64,000 bases of DNA, taken from Mesorhizobium muleiense (lineage in GTDB: Bacteria > Pseudomonadota > Alphaproteobacteria > Rhizobiales > Rhizobiaceae). How positions within the stretch are numbered: the stretch's first letter is position 1; the number at the start of each line of letters is the position of its first letter. The stretch spans positions 1 to 64,000 of the forward strand of contig NZ_FNEE01000002.1 in the NCBI RefSeq assembly GCF_900099905.1, given 5' to 3'. Shown piece by piece: positions 33,849 through 42,540 of the stretch. The notes beneath the pieces were generated by a model. The model did no database searches and was not told the DNA's origin. It saw only the letters and a program-made list of their open reading frames with translations. The translations under genes and the position numbers were made by a program.

Positions 33849-35369
33849 CTATCGCCGGCGCGCAGCAACGGCCTTGGTCGGCAGCGCCGGCAATTCCTCC
33901 ATCACCCGGCTCAACGGAAAGATGGCGATCGCCTCGGTGCCTTCGCGCAGTTTGGAATGGAGTTCGAACTCGCCGCCATGCATGGCGAGCAGGCTTTGGA
34001 CGATCGGCAGGCCAAGCCCGGTGCCTTGCTCGGCGCTCTTGATGGCGATGGAGCCCTGGCCGAAGGCGGACAGCACGACCGGAATCTCGTCTTCCGGAAT
34101 GCCGGGCCCATTGTCTTTGACGGAGAGGTATTGGCCGCCGCCCGCCGTCCAGCCGACGCGCACGCGGATCTCGCCGCCAGTTCCGGTGAACTTGATGGCG
34201 TTCGACAAAAGATTGAGCGCGATCTGGCGCACCGCGCGTTCGTCAGCGAACAGGCGCGGCAAGGCGTTTTCGAAATCCTGGACGATGCGGATGTCCTTGT
34301 TGCGCGCCTTCAGCTCCATCATGTGACAGCAATCCTCGACGACGGAAAGCAGCATCATCGGCTCTTCGTTGAGCTGGTAGCGGCCCGCTTCGATGCGCGA
34401 CAGGTCGAGGATTTCGTTGATCAGGTCGAGCAGGTGCTGGCCAGAGTCATGGACGTCGCGAGCATAGTCGCGATAGGTCGGATTGCTCATCGGTCCGAGC
34501 ACTTCGTTCGCCATCACCTCGGAGAAACCGAGAATGGCGTTGAGCGGCGTCCGCAACTCATGACTCATCGAGGCCAAAAACCGCGACTTTGCCAGGTTGG
34601 CGTCCTCCGCCCGTCGGCGCGCTTCGTCCGACATCGATTTCGCCGTGTCCAATTCGGCAATCAGCGCGTCCTTTTCGGAGCGGAACGAGAGCAGCATCAA
34701 GGACGAGCGATTGAGGCGGCGCGCCACATAGGCGAAGAAGGGCAGCGAGACAATCAGCAACCCGGCCATGATCAACTCGACCGGCATCCACTGCTTGGCG
34801 CCGGCATAGGCATAGGCGGCCACCGGAACGGCGAAAGTCGCCAGCAACGCACCGCGCAACGATGACGCTGTGATCGCAGTCGCCGCCATGGCAAGCAGCA
34901 GCACCACCGCCTTGATCAACTGGAACTGGTCGACCTGGCAGGTGTCGCAACCGAGCCAGGCAAACCAGGCCCAGCCCAGGCCGCAAAGGAAATGGCCTAT
35001 CAGGAAATCACGGTGCGTTTGCAGCGGGTTGAGTTCGCCAGCTTCCGTTCGGTCGACGCGCCTCGCCATGAACACGACGATGGCGTAGCAGATGAGTATA
35101 AGAAGCGCCCAGACGCCAATTGCCTTGCCGACGCCAGCAAACAGACCGGTCGCGGCGGTCGCCAGGACGAGAAGCGGAACTATGATCGCGCCGCCTATCA
35201 TCGCACGGGCGTGGAGTTTCAACAGCTCGCGGTCGAAATCAGGATTTCCCGCCTGCTGCGAAAGACGGTCGCGCGTCTTGCGCACCGCGCGCGCCACATC
35301 GCTGTTGCGATGGGGTTTCCGGCGGTCCACAATAAACTTGTCCGCTGTGGTCGAACGTTGCGAGGGCAT
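33849..35369 (-). CDS. Membrane sensor histidine kinase, PdhS/PleC-like
   Basis: A 506-residue kinase. The N-terminal half contains about six hydrophobic segments (for example GGAIIVPLLVLATAATGLFAG and VVLLLAMAATAITASSL) and no obvious periplasmic domain. HisKA follows near residue 275 with SMSHELRTPLNAILGFSEVM. HATPase motifs are NLLSNAIKFTGTG, VKDNGPGIPEDE and GTGLGLPIVQSLL. The H-box and following GPMSNPTYRDYARDVHDSGQHLL are those of the PdhS/PleC/DivJ group that controls DivK in alphaproteobacteria. No response regulator is adjacent. It converges with cobT across a strong palindrome. Confidence 0.87.
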   Translation of the reverse strand: MPSQRSTTADKFIVDRRKPHRNSDVARAVRKTRDRLSQQAGNPDFDRELLKLHARAMIGGAIIVPLLVLATAATGLFAGVGKAIGVWALLILICYAIVVFMARRVDRTEAGELNPLQTHRDFLIGHFLCGLGWAWFAWLGCDTCQVDQFQLIKAVVLLLAMAATAITASSLRGALLATFAVPVAAYAYAGAKQWMPVELIMAGLLIVSLPFFAYVARRLNRSSLMLLSFRSEKDALIAELDTAKSMSDEARRRAEDANLAKSRFLASMSHELRTPLNAILGFSEVMANEVLGPMSNPTYRDYARDVHDSGQHLLDLINEILDLSRIEAGRYQLNEEPMMLLSVVEDCCHMMELKARNKDIRIVQDFENALPRLFADERAVRQIALNLLSNAIKFTGTGGEIRVRVGWTAGGGQYLSVKDNGPGIPEDEIPVVLSAFGQGSIAIKSAEQGTGLGLPIVQSLLAMHGGEFELHSKLREGTEAIAIFPLSRVMEELPALPTKAVAARRR

Positions 35370-35444
35370 GGAGACTTCAATTTATGCGGGCAGCGGTTTC
35401 AAATTGTTAAGCTACGTTCGAATGATTAACCAACGGTTTGCCAT

Positions 35445-36068
35445 ATGAGCCGTTCGTGGTCGCGGTGGCCGGGACTGCGATACGTCCCGCCGCAGCCGCG
35501 AAGCCTTTGGCGCCGGCTGGTGGACTATGCACTGGCCGTGCTTGTCCTCGGTCTGCTGATCCTTCTGGCGGCGCGCCTTGATCGGATCGAGACGCGCAAG
35601 GCTGAGGGTGCCGCCGTCGTCAATGACGGCGATACGATCACGCTCGGTACCGAGCGCATCCGCATGCGCGGCATTGATGCGCCAGAATATTCGCAGATCT
35701 GCCGCAAGGACGGCGCCGACTATCCCTGCGGCAAGCTGGCGCGGCAGTCGCTGGTACGTCTGATATCAGGCAAACCCGTCTCCTGCACCGGCTGGCAGCG
35801 CGATCGATACCGCCGGCTGCTCGGCGATTGCAACGCCGGCGGCAAGGATCTCAACCGCGCCCAGGTCGAGGCCGGCTGGGCAGTTGCCTATGGCGATTTC
35901 GAAACCGAGGAGGCCGCTGCCCGATCAGGCAAGGCCGGCATCTGGGCCGGCACTTTCGACGAGCCGCACGACTGGCGCGAGAGCCGCGATCACGACGTGG
36001 TCGAAAGAAAGCACGGTCGCTTGGCTTCGATCGGCGATGGCTTACGAGAAATTTTTCGCTTCTGGTGA
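35445..36068 (+). CDS. Membrane-anchored thermonuclease family protein
   Basis: A 207-residue protein with one N-terminal transmembrane helix (YALAVLVLGLLILLAARL). The staphylococcal nuclease-like domain follows: VVNDGDTITLGTERIRMRGIDAPE, then CRKDGADYPCGKLARQSLVRLI, WQRDRYRRLLGDC and DLNRAQVEAGWAVAYGDF. Two cysteine pairs suggest a periplasmic domain. It is divergent from the histidine kinase with 75 bp between them. Family members are common in rhizobia; the nuclease activity is not shown for this subgroup. Confidence 0.88.
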   Translation: MSRSWSRWPGLRYVPPQPRSLWRRLVDYALAVLVLGLLILLAARLDRIETRKAEGAAVVNDGDTITLGTERIRMRGIDAPEYSQICRKDGADYPCGKLARQSLVRLISGKPVSCTGWQRDRYRRLLGDCNAGGKDLNRAQVEAGWAVAYGDFETEEAAARSGKAGIWAGTFDEPHDWRESRDHDVVERKHGRLASIGDGLREIFRFW

Positions 36069-36216
36069 TGGTCAACCCTATAGTTGTCGCAACAGACGTG
36101 ACCAGAGCGACGTGCGTCTATTCGGACACACAAGCCATGCGCTAAGATTTTAAACTTCGCATCGTGCTTTCCGGAAATCGATTCCGGTTGTCGGGCCGAT
36201 GCGAAAGGAGGATGGG

Positions 36217-36828
36217 ATGAAACTCTTCGACGGCGGCCGGGCGCCCAATCCACGGCGAGTTCGCGTCTTCCTCGCCGAAAAGGGGCTTGAGGTTCCGCTG
36301 GTGCCCGTCGACATGGGCGCGCTGGAGCACAGAGAGCAGCCGGTCAGTTCGCGCAACCCGCTGCAGCGTCTGCCGGTGCTCGAACTCGACGACGGCACCG
36401 TCATCACCGAATCCGTCGCCATCTGCCGCTATTTCGAGGAACTGCACCCGGAACCGGCGTTGTTCGGCCGCGGCGCGCTCGGCAAAGCGCTGGTCGAGAT
36501 GTGGCAAAGACGGATGGAGCTCAACTTGCTTAATTGCGTCAGCGCCGCGTTCCGACACGTCCATCCGGCGATGAAGGAATGGGAAATTCCGCAAATTCCC
36601 GAATGGGGCGAGGCCAACAAGCCGAAAGCCGTTGCATTCCTGAAACTCCTCGACGACGAACTGGCGAACCGCGAATTCGTTGCCGGCGACGCCTATTCGA
36701 TCGCCGACATCACCGGGCTGATCGCCATCGACTTCATGAAGCCGGCGCGTATCAAGGTGCCGGAAGACTGTGCCAACGTGCTGCGCTGGCATCAGGCGAT
36801 CTCCAGCCGGCCGAGCGCCGCCGCCTGA
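36217..36828 (+). CDS. Glutathione S-transferase family protein
   Basis: A 203-residue GST. The thioredoxin-like N-terminal domain reads MKLFDGGRAPNPRRVRVFLAEKG, with NPLQRLPVLELDDGTVITESVAICRYFEE supplying the cis-Pro and glutathione-contact motif. The helical C-terminal domain has REFVAGDAYSIADITGLIAIDF, the N-capping box motif. The start ATG 36217 has AAGGAGG five bases upstream, a strong ribosome binding site. It is 2 bp from the uracil-DNA glycosylase-like gene, so the two are co-transcribed. Substrate unknown. Confidence 0.9.
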   Translation: MKLFDGGRAPNPRRVRVFLAEKGLEVPLVPVDMGALEHREQPVSSRNPLQRLPVLELDDGTVITESVAICRYFEELHPEPALFGRGALGKALVEMWQRRMELNLLNCVSAAFRHVHPAMKEWEIPQIPEWGEANKPKAVAFLKLLDDELANREFVAGDAYSIADITGLIAIDFMKPARIKVPEDCANVLRWHQAISSRPSAAA

Positions 36829-36830
36829 GA

Positions 36831-37460
36831 ATGGCCCCAGGCATGAGTGAAGAGCTGGAAAACTTCGCGGCGAGGGTGCGCGCCTGCCGAATCTGCGTCG
36901 AAAACCCGGTCGGCCGGCCGCTGCCGCATGAGCCGCGCCCGGTGCTCAGGCCGTCGTCGAGCGCCCGTATCCTGATTGCCAGCCAGGCACCGGGCACCAA
37001 GGTGCATATGTCAGGCATGCCGTTCACCGACGCCTCCGGCGATCGGTTGCGGGACTGGCTGGGCGTCAGCAGCGAAGAATTCTACGACACGACAAAATTC
37101 GCCATCGTGCCGATGGGCTTTTGCTTTCCCGGCCAGGATGCCAAGGGCGGCGACCTGCCGCCGCGCCGCGAATGTGCAGCGACCTGGCGTGCGCCGCTGA
37201 TGGCGCTGATGCCGCATATCGATCTGGTGCTGACGATCGGCATCTATGCGCAATCCTGGCACATGGGCGCCGCGCGCCGGCCCTCGCTGACCGAGACGGT
37301 GATGGATTGGCGCACCATCTGGGATGCGCCCACCATCCCGAAAGTGCTGCCGCTACCGCATCCGTCGTGGCGCAACACCGGCTGGCTGAAGCGCAATCCG
37401 TGGTTTGAAATGGATTTGCTGCCGTTTCTGAGATCGGAAATCCGCTATCGCCTCGGCTGA
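36831..37460 (+). CDS. Uracil-DNA glycosylase family protein
   Basis: A 209-residue UDG-superfamily protein. It starts with an Fe-S-type spacing (CRICVENPVGRPLPHEPRP), then ILIASQAPGTKVHMSGMPFTDASGDRLRDWLG, the superfamily motif 1 region. It continues with MGFCFPGQ and ends LPLPHPSWRNTGWLKRNPWFE with the motif-2-like HPSWRN. This subgroup is often called uracil-DNA glycosylase-like and is of uncertain substrate. The start at 36831 is 2 bp behind the GST stop; ATG 36843 is an alternative. Confidence 0.85.
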   Translation: MAPGMSEELENFAARVRACRICVENPVGRPLPHEPRPVLRPSSSARILIASQAPGTKVHMSGMPFTDASGDRLRDWLGVSSEEFYDTTKFAIVPMGFCFPGQDAKGGDLPPRRECAATWRAPLMALMPHIDLVLTIGIYAQSWHMGAARRPSLTETVMDWRTIWDAPTIPKVLPLPHPSWRNTGWLKRNPWFEMDLLPFLRSEIRYRLG

Positions 37461-37579
37461 CGCGTAAGCAAGAAATCACTCGCTTTTGCGCCATCTGACA
37501 GAATTTCTTTCTTGTGAATGGCCCAAATAAGAAGGACTATAGCCAATCTATTCCTGATCTATCCCGTGGGAGCACCCAA

Positions 37580-38071
37580 ATGGACCGCCTTGACAGAAAA
37601 ATCCTCCGCCTCTTGCAGGAGGACGCGACGCTCGCGGTCGCCGATGTCGCCAAGAAAGTCGGACTGTCGACCACGCCCTGCTGGCGGCGCATCCAGAAGC
37701 TCGAGGAGGAAGGCGTCATCAAGCGGCGCGTCGCCATCCTCGATCATGAAAAGGTCAATGTGCGTGTCACCGTGTTCGTGTCGATCCGCACCAATTCGCA
37801 CAGCCATGAGTGGCTGCGGCGCTTTTCGGAGGTCATCCAGGAATTTCCGGAAGTGGTCGAGTTCTACCGGATGAGCGGCGACGTCGACTATCTCTTGCGC
37901 GTGGTGGTGCCCGACATCGCTGCTTACGACGCCTTCTACAAGCGGCTGATCGCCAAGATCGAGATCCGCGACGTCTCGTCGTCGTTTGCCATGGAACAGA
38001 TCAAATACACGACAGAAATGCCGCTCGACTACATGGTTCTGGACAAGGAATCGGGCGCCAACGCGGCCTGA
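37580..38071 (+). CDS. Lrp/AsnC family transcriptional regulator
   Basis: A 163-residue feast/famine regulator. The HTH is LDRKILRLLQEDATLAVADVAKKVGLSTTPCWRRIQKLEEEGVIKRRVAIL. The RAM domain includes VNVRVTVFVSIRT, VVEFYRMSGDVDYLLRVVVPDIAAYDAFYKRLI and EIRDVSSSFAMEQIKYTTEMPLDY. Start ATG 37580 follows GGGAG; an in-frame GTG at 37514 would add 22 residues that do not fit the family. Upstream AAGAAAT/ATTTCTT inverted half-sites (about 37470-37510) could be autoregulatory. The amino-acid effector is unknown. Confidence 0.9.
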   Translation: MDRLDRKILRLLQEDATLAVADVAKKVGLSTTPCWRRIQKLEEEGVIKRRVAILDHEKVNVRVTVFVSIRTNSHSHEWLRRFSEVIQEFPEVVEFYRMSGDVDYLLRVVVPDIAAYDAFYKRLIAKIEIRDVSSSFAMEQIKYTTEMPLDYMVLDKESGANAA

Positions 38072-38082
38072 GGAGTTTTCGC

Positions 38083-38652
38083 TTAGTTCTTCTTTTTGTT
38101 GAGGAAACTCCACGGCGAGTTTGCCGGTAGCGTGATCGTGTCCGGCACGAGATCGACATCCGTCACCTCCGCCTTGCGTACGGTGTAACCCGACTGGATC
38201 ACGCTGACACCGTCGAGGATGAAGAGCTGACTTTTCTCCATGCCAGGCTCCAGCGCGCCGGTCACGGCAACCGGCTGATAGGCTTGCGACATTCTGTAGG
38301 GGCGGGCGGGCGTGACGAGGACGATCTGATTGGGCGGCGGCGTCGGCATGTGGCTGCACGCCCCTGTCCACGGCACCAGCAGGAACTGATAGACGAGATC
38401 GCCGTCCCGATCGAGCGGCAGCGCGTAGCCCGCCAGTTGGATGGCCTTGTCTCGCAAATTGACAGACAGCGTCTCGCCACGGTCAGGCATTTTTGCCGCG
38501 ACCATCGGCAATCCGACACTTTCGGCAGCGGGCTGGGTCGCCGGGCGCAGGTCCTTCCAGAATATGCGCGCCGTTTCGGCGGCAGCGGTGGCAGCCACTA
38601 TGGAAATCAGCACGGCCGCCAGCGCCGCTGTCGATTTGAAACGATTGCTCAC
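38083..38652 (-). CDS. DUF3299 domain-containing secreted protein
   Basis: A 189-residue protein with a signal peptide (SNRFKSTAALAAVLISIVAATAAAE). The DUF3299 domain has IQLAGYALPLDRDGDLVYQFLLVPWTGACSHMPTPPPNQIVLV, a conserved Cys-Ser-His segment, and a C-terminal strand-rich part with VSVIQSGYTVRKAEV. Members are periplasmic or lipoproteins, often near ABC exporters (LolD-like) or in copper/oxidative gene neighbourhoods. The start is GTG 38652, chosen because GGAGAG lies upstream and the signal peptide begins there. It converges with the AsnC gene, 11 bp apart. Confidence 0.83.
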   Translation of the reverse strand: MSNRFKSTAALAAVLISIVAATAAAETARIFWKDLRPATQPAAESVGLPMVAAKMPDRGETLSVNLRDKAIQLAGYALPLDRDGDLVYQFLLVPWTGACSHMPTPPPNQIVLVTPARPYRMSQAYQPVAVTGALEPGMEKSQLFILDGVSVIQSGYTVRKAEVTDVDLVPDTITLPANSPWSFLNKKKN

Positions 38653-38699
38653 CGTGTGCTCTCCATTTGACAGGAGTAAAGCTGCCGTCGCCGACAGCG

Positions 38700-39278
38700 T
38701 CAACGTTCGAGCCGCATCACATGCCGGCGCGAGCCGGCCATGCCGATCTCGTGGAATCCGCGGGCCACGAACATCTCTCGAAAGCCCATGAAACGGTAGC
38801 TCGGCGATGCCTGGTCGACCGGATAGGCCTCGATGGTCCTGGCGCCTTTGGCGAAGGCGTGATCGATGGCCGCGTCGAGCAGGGCGCTTGCCAGTCCACG
38901 GCCGCGCGACGCCCTCGGCACATAGAAGCAGACGATCGACCATACGCCCGCCTCGCTGTCGTCCTGCTCCTGCGATAGCTTGCGATAGGTCTCGCGTGGC
39001 GCCACGGAGCACCAGCCGACGGTCTTGCCTTCGGCATGGGCGACGATACCGACCGGCGTGCCGGCTTCGATGAGCGCCAGCATGGCCCGTCTCCTCTCAT
39101 CGTTGGACGCTTGCTCGCGGTTTTCGAGGTGGCGCCAGGCCATGCACCAGCAATATTTCGGGCCGCCAGGCTGCTCGAACAGGTTCTCGAAATCGGCGCG
39201 CGTGGATCGCGTCACCTCAGTAAAGCGGATCTGGCTCCAGTCAGCCTTTTCTGGCGAGCCGCTCGAGCGTCTTGGCAT
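38700..39278 (-). CDS. GNAT family N-acetyltransferase
   Basis: A 192-residue GNAT protein. The N-terminal FENLFEQPGGPKYCWCMAWR motif is typical of a GNAT subgroup with a conserved C-W-C. The acetyl-CoA-binding loop is VPRASRGRGLASALLDAAIDHA and the end RTIEAYPVDQ with YRFMGFREMFVARGFHEIG is standard. The start ATG 39278 overlaps the 3' end of the upstream AlkD-like gene by 38 bp, so translation is probably coupled. Substrate unknown; this subgroup is sometimes annotated as an antibiotic or peptide acetyltransferase without support. Confidence 0.82.
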   Translation of the reverse strand: MPRRSSGSPEKADWSQIRFTEVTRSTRADFENLFEQPGGPKYCWCMAWRHLENREQASNDERRRAMLALIEAGTPVGIVAHAEGKTVGWCSVAPRETYRKLSQEQDDSEAGVWSIVCFYVPRASRGRGLASALLDAAIDHAFAKGARTIEAYPVDQASPSYRFMGFREMFVARGFHEIGMAGSRRHVMRLER

Positions 39279-39942
39279 CGGAAAGCTCCCTTGCAGCGTC
39301 CTTGCCGATCCAGCGCGCCGTCTTGTCGGTCGATCCGGCCAGCTTCTGTGCCAGGGCAAGGGCAGCGCCGTGCAAACTCATCGATCGCTTGCCTATAGAG
39401 CGAAGCGCCCAGTTCACCGCCTTCTTCACAAAATTACGGTCATCGCCGGCGTGCGCTTCGATGATCGGCAGGAAGTCGAGGAAGGTCGCCTCCGGCTCCG
39501 TCTTCCGGTGGACGACCGACCAGGCCATCATCGCAAAAGCCGTGCGTCGAACGAACTCCCGGTCATCGGCGGCAAACTCTTCTATCAGTTCCTTCCAGCA
39601 ATCCGTGTCGACAAAGAGATCGGAGACGCCGTCGACGATATCCCACGAGTCGAAAGTCGCCGCCCATCGTCTTGCATCCGCGCCAGAAAACCGCTTCGGA
39701 TCGGCTGTGACGGAAGCGATGAACTGCGCTTCCATTATGCCCGACTGCCACAGTTCGAAGGCACGCTCATGGTTGCGCTTGATTTTCCTGGCAATCTGCC
39801 TCTGCACGCCATGCGGGATTCCGAGCGCACGTTCGATCTTAATGCCGTAGCGCAGCATGCCAAGGCGGTTCTCCTGCGAGCCGATCGAGCGCAGATGGGT
39901 GACAATCTCCTCGGCGCTGGAGTGAGGCGAAAGCTCGGCCAC
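39241..39942 (-). CDS. DNA alkylation repair protein, AlkD-like HEAT-repeat
   Basis: A 233-residue all-helical protein of the AlkC/AlkD family. Its sequence runs through helix pairs with family marks ENRLGMLRYGIKIERALGIP, SGIMEAQFIASVTADP, SWDIVDGVSDLFVD, REFVRRTAFAMMAWSVVH and DDRNFVKKAVNWALRSIGKR. AlkD enzymes remove positively charged alkylated bases. The start is GTG 39942, with GGAGAAG upstream; it lies 8 bp after the stop of the beta-hydroxyacid dehydrogenase. It is co-directional with a GNAT gene that overlaps its end. Confidence 0.87.
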   Translation of the reverse strand: MAELSPHSSAEEIVTHLRSIGSQENRLGMLRYGIKIERALGIPHGVQRQIARKIKRNHERAFELWQSGIMEAQFIASVTADPKRFSGADARRWAATFDSWDIVDGVSDLFVDTDCWKELIEEFAADDREFVRRTAFAMMAWSVVHRKTEPEATFLDFLPIIEAHAGDDRNFVKKAVNWALRSIGKRSMSLHGAALALAQKLAGSTDKTARWIGKDAARELSDAKTLERLARKG

Positions 39943-39950
39943 GACAAAAC

Positions 39951-40820
39951 CTACTTCTCCAGTCGCGCCAGCAGCGAAGACGTGTCCCAGCGTTTGCCGC
40001 CCATCGCCTGCACATCCTTGTAGAACTGGTCGACAAGTGCCGTCACCGGCAGCTTGGCGCCGTTGCGGTCGGCCTCCGCCAGGCAGATGCCGAGATCCTT
40101 GCGCATCCAGTCGACGGCGAAGCCGAAATCATATTTGCCGGCATTCATCGTCTTGTGGCGGTTCTCCATCTGCCATGAGCCGGCCGCGCCCTTGGAGATC
40201 ACCTCGATGACCTTTTCGATGTCGAGCCCGGCCTTCTTGCCGAAATGAATGCCTTCGGCCAGCCCTTGGACAAGGCCGGCGATGCAGATCTGGTTGATCA
40301 TCTTGGTGAGTTGGCCGGAGCCGGCCGGGCCCATCAGCCCGACCATGCGGGCATAGGCATCGATGACAGGCTTCGCCTGCTCGAAGGCTTTCTGCTCGCC
40401 GCCGACCATGACTGTCAGGACGCCGTTGTCGGCGCCGGCCTGGCCGCCGGAGACCGGTGCATCGAGGAACGAAAAACCGCGAACTTGCGCCTTCTCCGCC
40501 AGTTCGCGCGCGACTTCAGCCGAGGCCGTGGTGTTGTCGATGAAGATGGCTCCCTTCTTCATCGACTGGAACGCACCCTCGGCTCCAATCGTCACCGCGC
40601 GCAAATCATCGTCATTGCCAACGCAGCAAAAGACAAAGTCCTTGCCGTCGGCGGCCTCAGCCGGCGTGTCGGCAACACTGCCGCCATGCTGGGCAACCCA
40701 TTGCTCGGCCTTTGCCTTGGTGCGGTTGTAGACGGTGACGTCGTGACCGCCCTTGTTCCGGAGATGTCCGGCCATTGGATAGCCCATGACGCCAAGACCG
40801 AGAAATGCCACCGATGCCAT
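39951..40820 (-). CDS. Beta-hydroxyacid dehydrogenase (3-hydroxyisobutyrate dehydrogenase-like)
   Basis: A 289-residue NAD(P)-dependent enzyme. It starts ASVAFLGLGVMGYPMAGHLRNKG (the family N-terminal dinucleotide motif). It has FIDNTTASAEVARELAE, the substrate motif FLDAPVSGGQAGADNGVLTVMVGG, and the catalytic Lys in GSGQLTKMINQICIAG. Close relatives are 3-hydroxyisobutyrate, tartronate semialdehyde and glyoxylate reductases. The start ATG 40820 has AAGGGA upstream; ATG 40838 is possible. It is followed by AlkD-like and GNAT genes, and preceded by the amino-acid transporter genes on the same strand. Confidence 0.88.
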   Translation of the reverse strand: MASVAFLGLGVMGYPMAGHLRNKGGHDVTVYNRTKAKAEQWVAQHGGSVADTPAEAADGKDFVFCCVGNDDDLRAVTIGAEGAFQSMKKGAIFIDNTTASAEVARELAEKAQVRGFSFLDAPVSGGQAGADNGVLTVMVGGEQKAFEQAKPVIDAYARMVGLMGPAGSGQLTKMINQICIAGLVQGLAEGIHFGKKAGLDIEKVIEVISKGAAGSWQMENRHKTMNAGKYDFGFAVDWMRKDLGICLAEADRNGAKLPVTALVDQFYKDVQAMGGKRWDTSSLLARLEK

Positions 40821-40883
40821 GTTTTCGAATCCCTTCAATCCTGTTTTCCGGCCTTCTTAGCGGATCAGGCAAAGCGATGGGAG

Positions 40884-41717
40884 TCAGCGTTGCAGATGGA
40901 TCGTAATGCGCCGTTCGATCCATTCGACTGCGTGGCGCAGCGTTTCGACAATGATCAGATAGATGATCGCCGCCCAGACATAGGACTGGAAGTCGAAAGT
41001 CCGCGAATAGGTGAGCTTCGTGATGCCCATCAGATCATAGACGGTGATGAGGGCTACGATGGCCGAGCCCTTGATCATCAGGATGATCTCGTTGCCGTAG
41101 GGACGCAGCGCCACGATCAGTGCCTGCGGCAGGATGATCTTCCACATCGTCTGCAATTTGTGCAGGCCGAGCGAGGCGGCGCCCTCCCACTGGCCCCTGG
41201 GGACGCTCTCGATTGCGCCGCGCAGGATCTCAGCCTGATAGGCTGCTGTATTGAGGGTGAACGAGAAAATGGCGCAGTACCAGGCTTCGCGAAAAAAGCC
41301 CCAGAGGCCGACAGCTTCAAGTGCCGGTCGAAACGAACCCACTCCATAGTAGATAAGAAAGACTTGGGTCAGGAGCGGAGTGCCGCGGAAGAAGTAGACG
41401 TAAGCGTAGGCAAAGCTGGACAGGGTCCGGTTCCTGGACATCCGCGCGTAGGCGACAGGAACTGAAAGGACGGCTCCCAACCCGATCGACACAGCGACAA
41501 GCGTGAGAGTCACGCCCAGGCCAGAGATGTAGCCCGGGGCGTATTTTTGGAAGAGTTCGGAATTCCAAGCCTCGACCAAGTATACAATCATGCCGATGCC
41601 GAGCACGATCCAGAGACCGACCAACGCATATCCCAATACACGTTGCCGGGACCAGCCGCGCGGGATTGCCGGCGGTTTTTCGACCTTGGTCGCCACGTCG
41701 GCCGCTGCCGCACTCAT
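40884..41717 (-). CDS. Polar amino-acid ABC transporter permease (HisM type)
   Basis: A 277-residue membrane protein with five or more helices. Its core is the polar amino-acid permease signature YAYVYFFRGTPLLTQVFLIYYG, followed by AYQAEILRGAIESVPRGQWEGAASLGL, the EAA loop that docks the ATPase, and MIKGSAIVALITVYDLMGI. It forms the channel with the HisQ-type partner, whose start codon region it overlaps by 4 bp. Together with the binding protein at 42541 it would import a basic or polar amino acid. No ATP-binding subunit is in the neighbourhood. Confidence 0.93.
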   Translation of the reverse strand: MSAAAADVATKVEKPPAIPRGWSRQRVLGYALVGLWIVLGIGMIVYLVEAWNSELFQKYAPGYISGLGVTLTLVAVSIGLGAVLSVPVAYARMSRNRTLSSFAYAYVYFFRGTPLLTQVFLIYYGVGSFRPALEAVGLWGFFREAWYCAIFSFTLNTAAYQAEILRGAIESVPRGQWEGAASLGLHKLQTMWKIILPQALIVALRPYGNEIILMIKGSAIVALITVYDLMGITKLTYSRTFDFQSYVWAAIIYLIIVETLRHAVEWIERRITIHLQR

Positions 41718-42427
41718 CGTTGCACCTGTTGTCGGCCAACCCTGCGTTCAATGGCATTGATGCCGAAAGACGATATGATGGCGAGGAGCAGATAGATAAG
41801 GGCCGCAAATCCATAGAAAAGGAAGGCGTGCTTGGTCACGCGGGCAGCAACACCGGTCTGCCGCAGAATATCGGCAAGACCAATCGCCGAAACTAACGCA
41901 GTGTCCTTGAGCAAGATAAGCCACAGATTGGCAAGACCCGGCAGGGCGATGCGGATAAGCTGCGGCAGCACCACCAGTCGCATCGTCTGCCCGCCCGACA
42001 GGCCAACCGAATAGCCGCCCTCATACTGTCCCTTCGGGATGGCGCGGAATGCCGAGAGGAAGACCTCGCTGGCGTAGGACGAGAAGACGACGCCGAGCGC
42101 GATCATGCCGGAAACAAAAGCATTCACTTCGACCGCGGCGGTCGGGTCGTACAGGCGCATCAATTGCTGGATGCCGATTTGCGCGCCGTAAAAGATCATG
42201 AACAGGGTCAGCAGCTCAGGCAATCCACGAAAGATCGTGGTGTAGATATTGCCGGCCAGCCGCAGTGACGGTTCGTTGGATTGCTTGGCCAGTGCGACCA
42301 GAAAGCCGATCATCAGACCGACAGGCAGGGTCGCGGCTGCAAGCAAAACGGTGATGAAAACACCATAGGCGATGTCGTCGAGCCAGCCTTCGGGTCCCCA
42401 ACTGAGCAGCGTCCAAACGCTTTGCAT
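41714..42427 (-). CDS. Polar amino-acid ABC transporter permease (HisQ type)
   Basis: A 237-residue membrane permease. It has GVFITVLLAAATLPVGLMIGFLVAL, GNIYTTIFRGLPELLTLFMIFYG, YASEVFLSAFRAIPKGQYEGGYSVGLSGGQ (the EAA loop), and ILLKDTALVSAIGLADILR. It is the second channel subunit, overlapping the next permease by 4 bp. It is separated from the upstream binding-protein gene by 113 bp containing a stable hairpin, which would allow the binding protein to be made in excess over the channel. Confidence 0.93.
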   Translation of the reverse strand: MQSVWTLLSWGPEGWLDDIAYGVFITVLLAAATLPVGLMIGFLVALAKQSNEPSLRLAGNIYTTIFRGLPELLTLFMIFYGAQIGIQQLMRLYDPTAAVEVNAFVSGMIALGVVFSSYASEVFLSAFRAIPKGQYEGGYSVGLSGGQTMRLVVLPQLIRIALPGLANLWLILLKDTALVSAIGLADILRQTGVAARVTKHAFLFYGFAALIYLLLAIISSFGINAIERRVGRQQVQR

Positions 42428-42498
42428 CCGCCTGCCTGTTCTCCTCTATGCTTTTTTTGAGAGCGCGGCGTCAGCCCTGGCGCGCCGCGCCTTGCGCA

Positions 42499-42521
42499 AA
42501 CGGCGGGGATGTCCCGCCGTT
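42499..42521 (-). promoter_or_regulatory. Intra-operon hairpin between binding protein and permease genes
   Basis: AACGGCGGG (42499-42507), loop GATGT, CCCGCCGTT (42513-42521): a 9-bp GC-rich stem in the mRNA between the binding-protein gene and the first permease. No U tract. Hairpins at this point in ABC operons typically stabilise the upstream message or attenuate the downstream one. Confidence 0.7.
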
Positions 42522-42540
42522 CGCCGTCAACTCGGAAGGA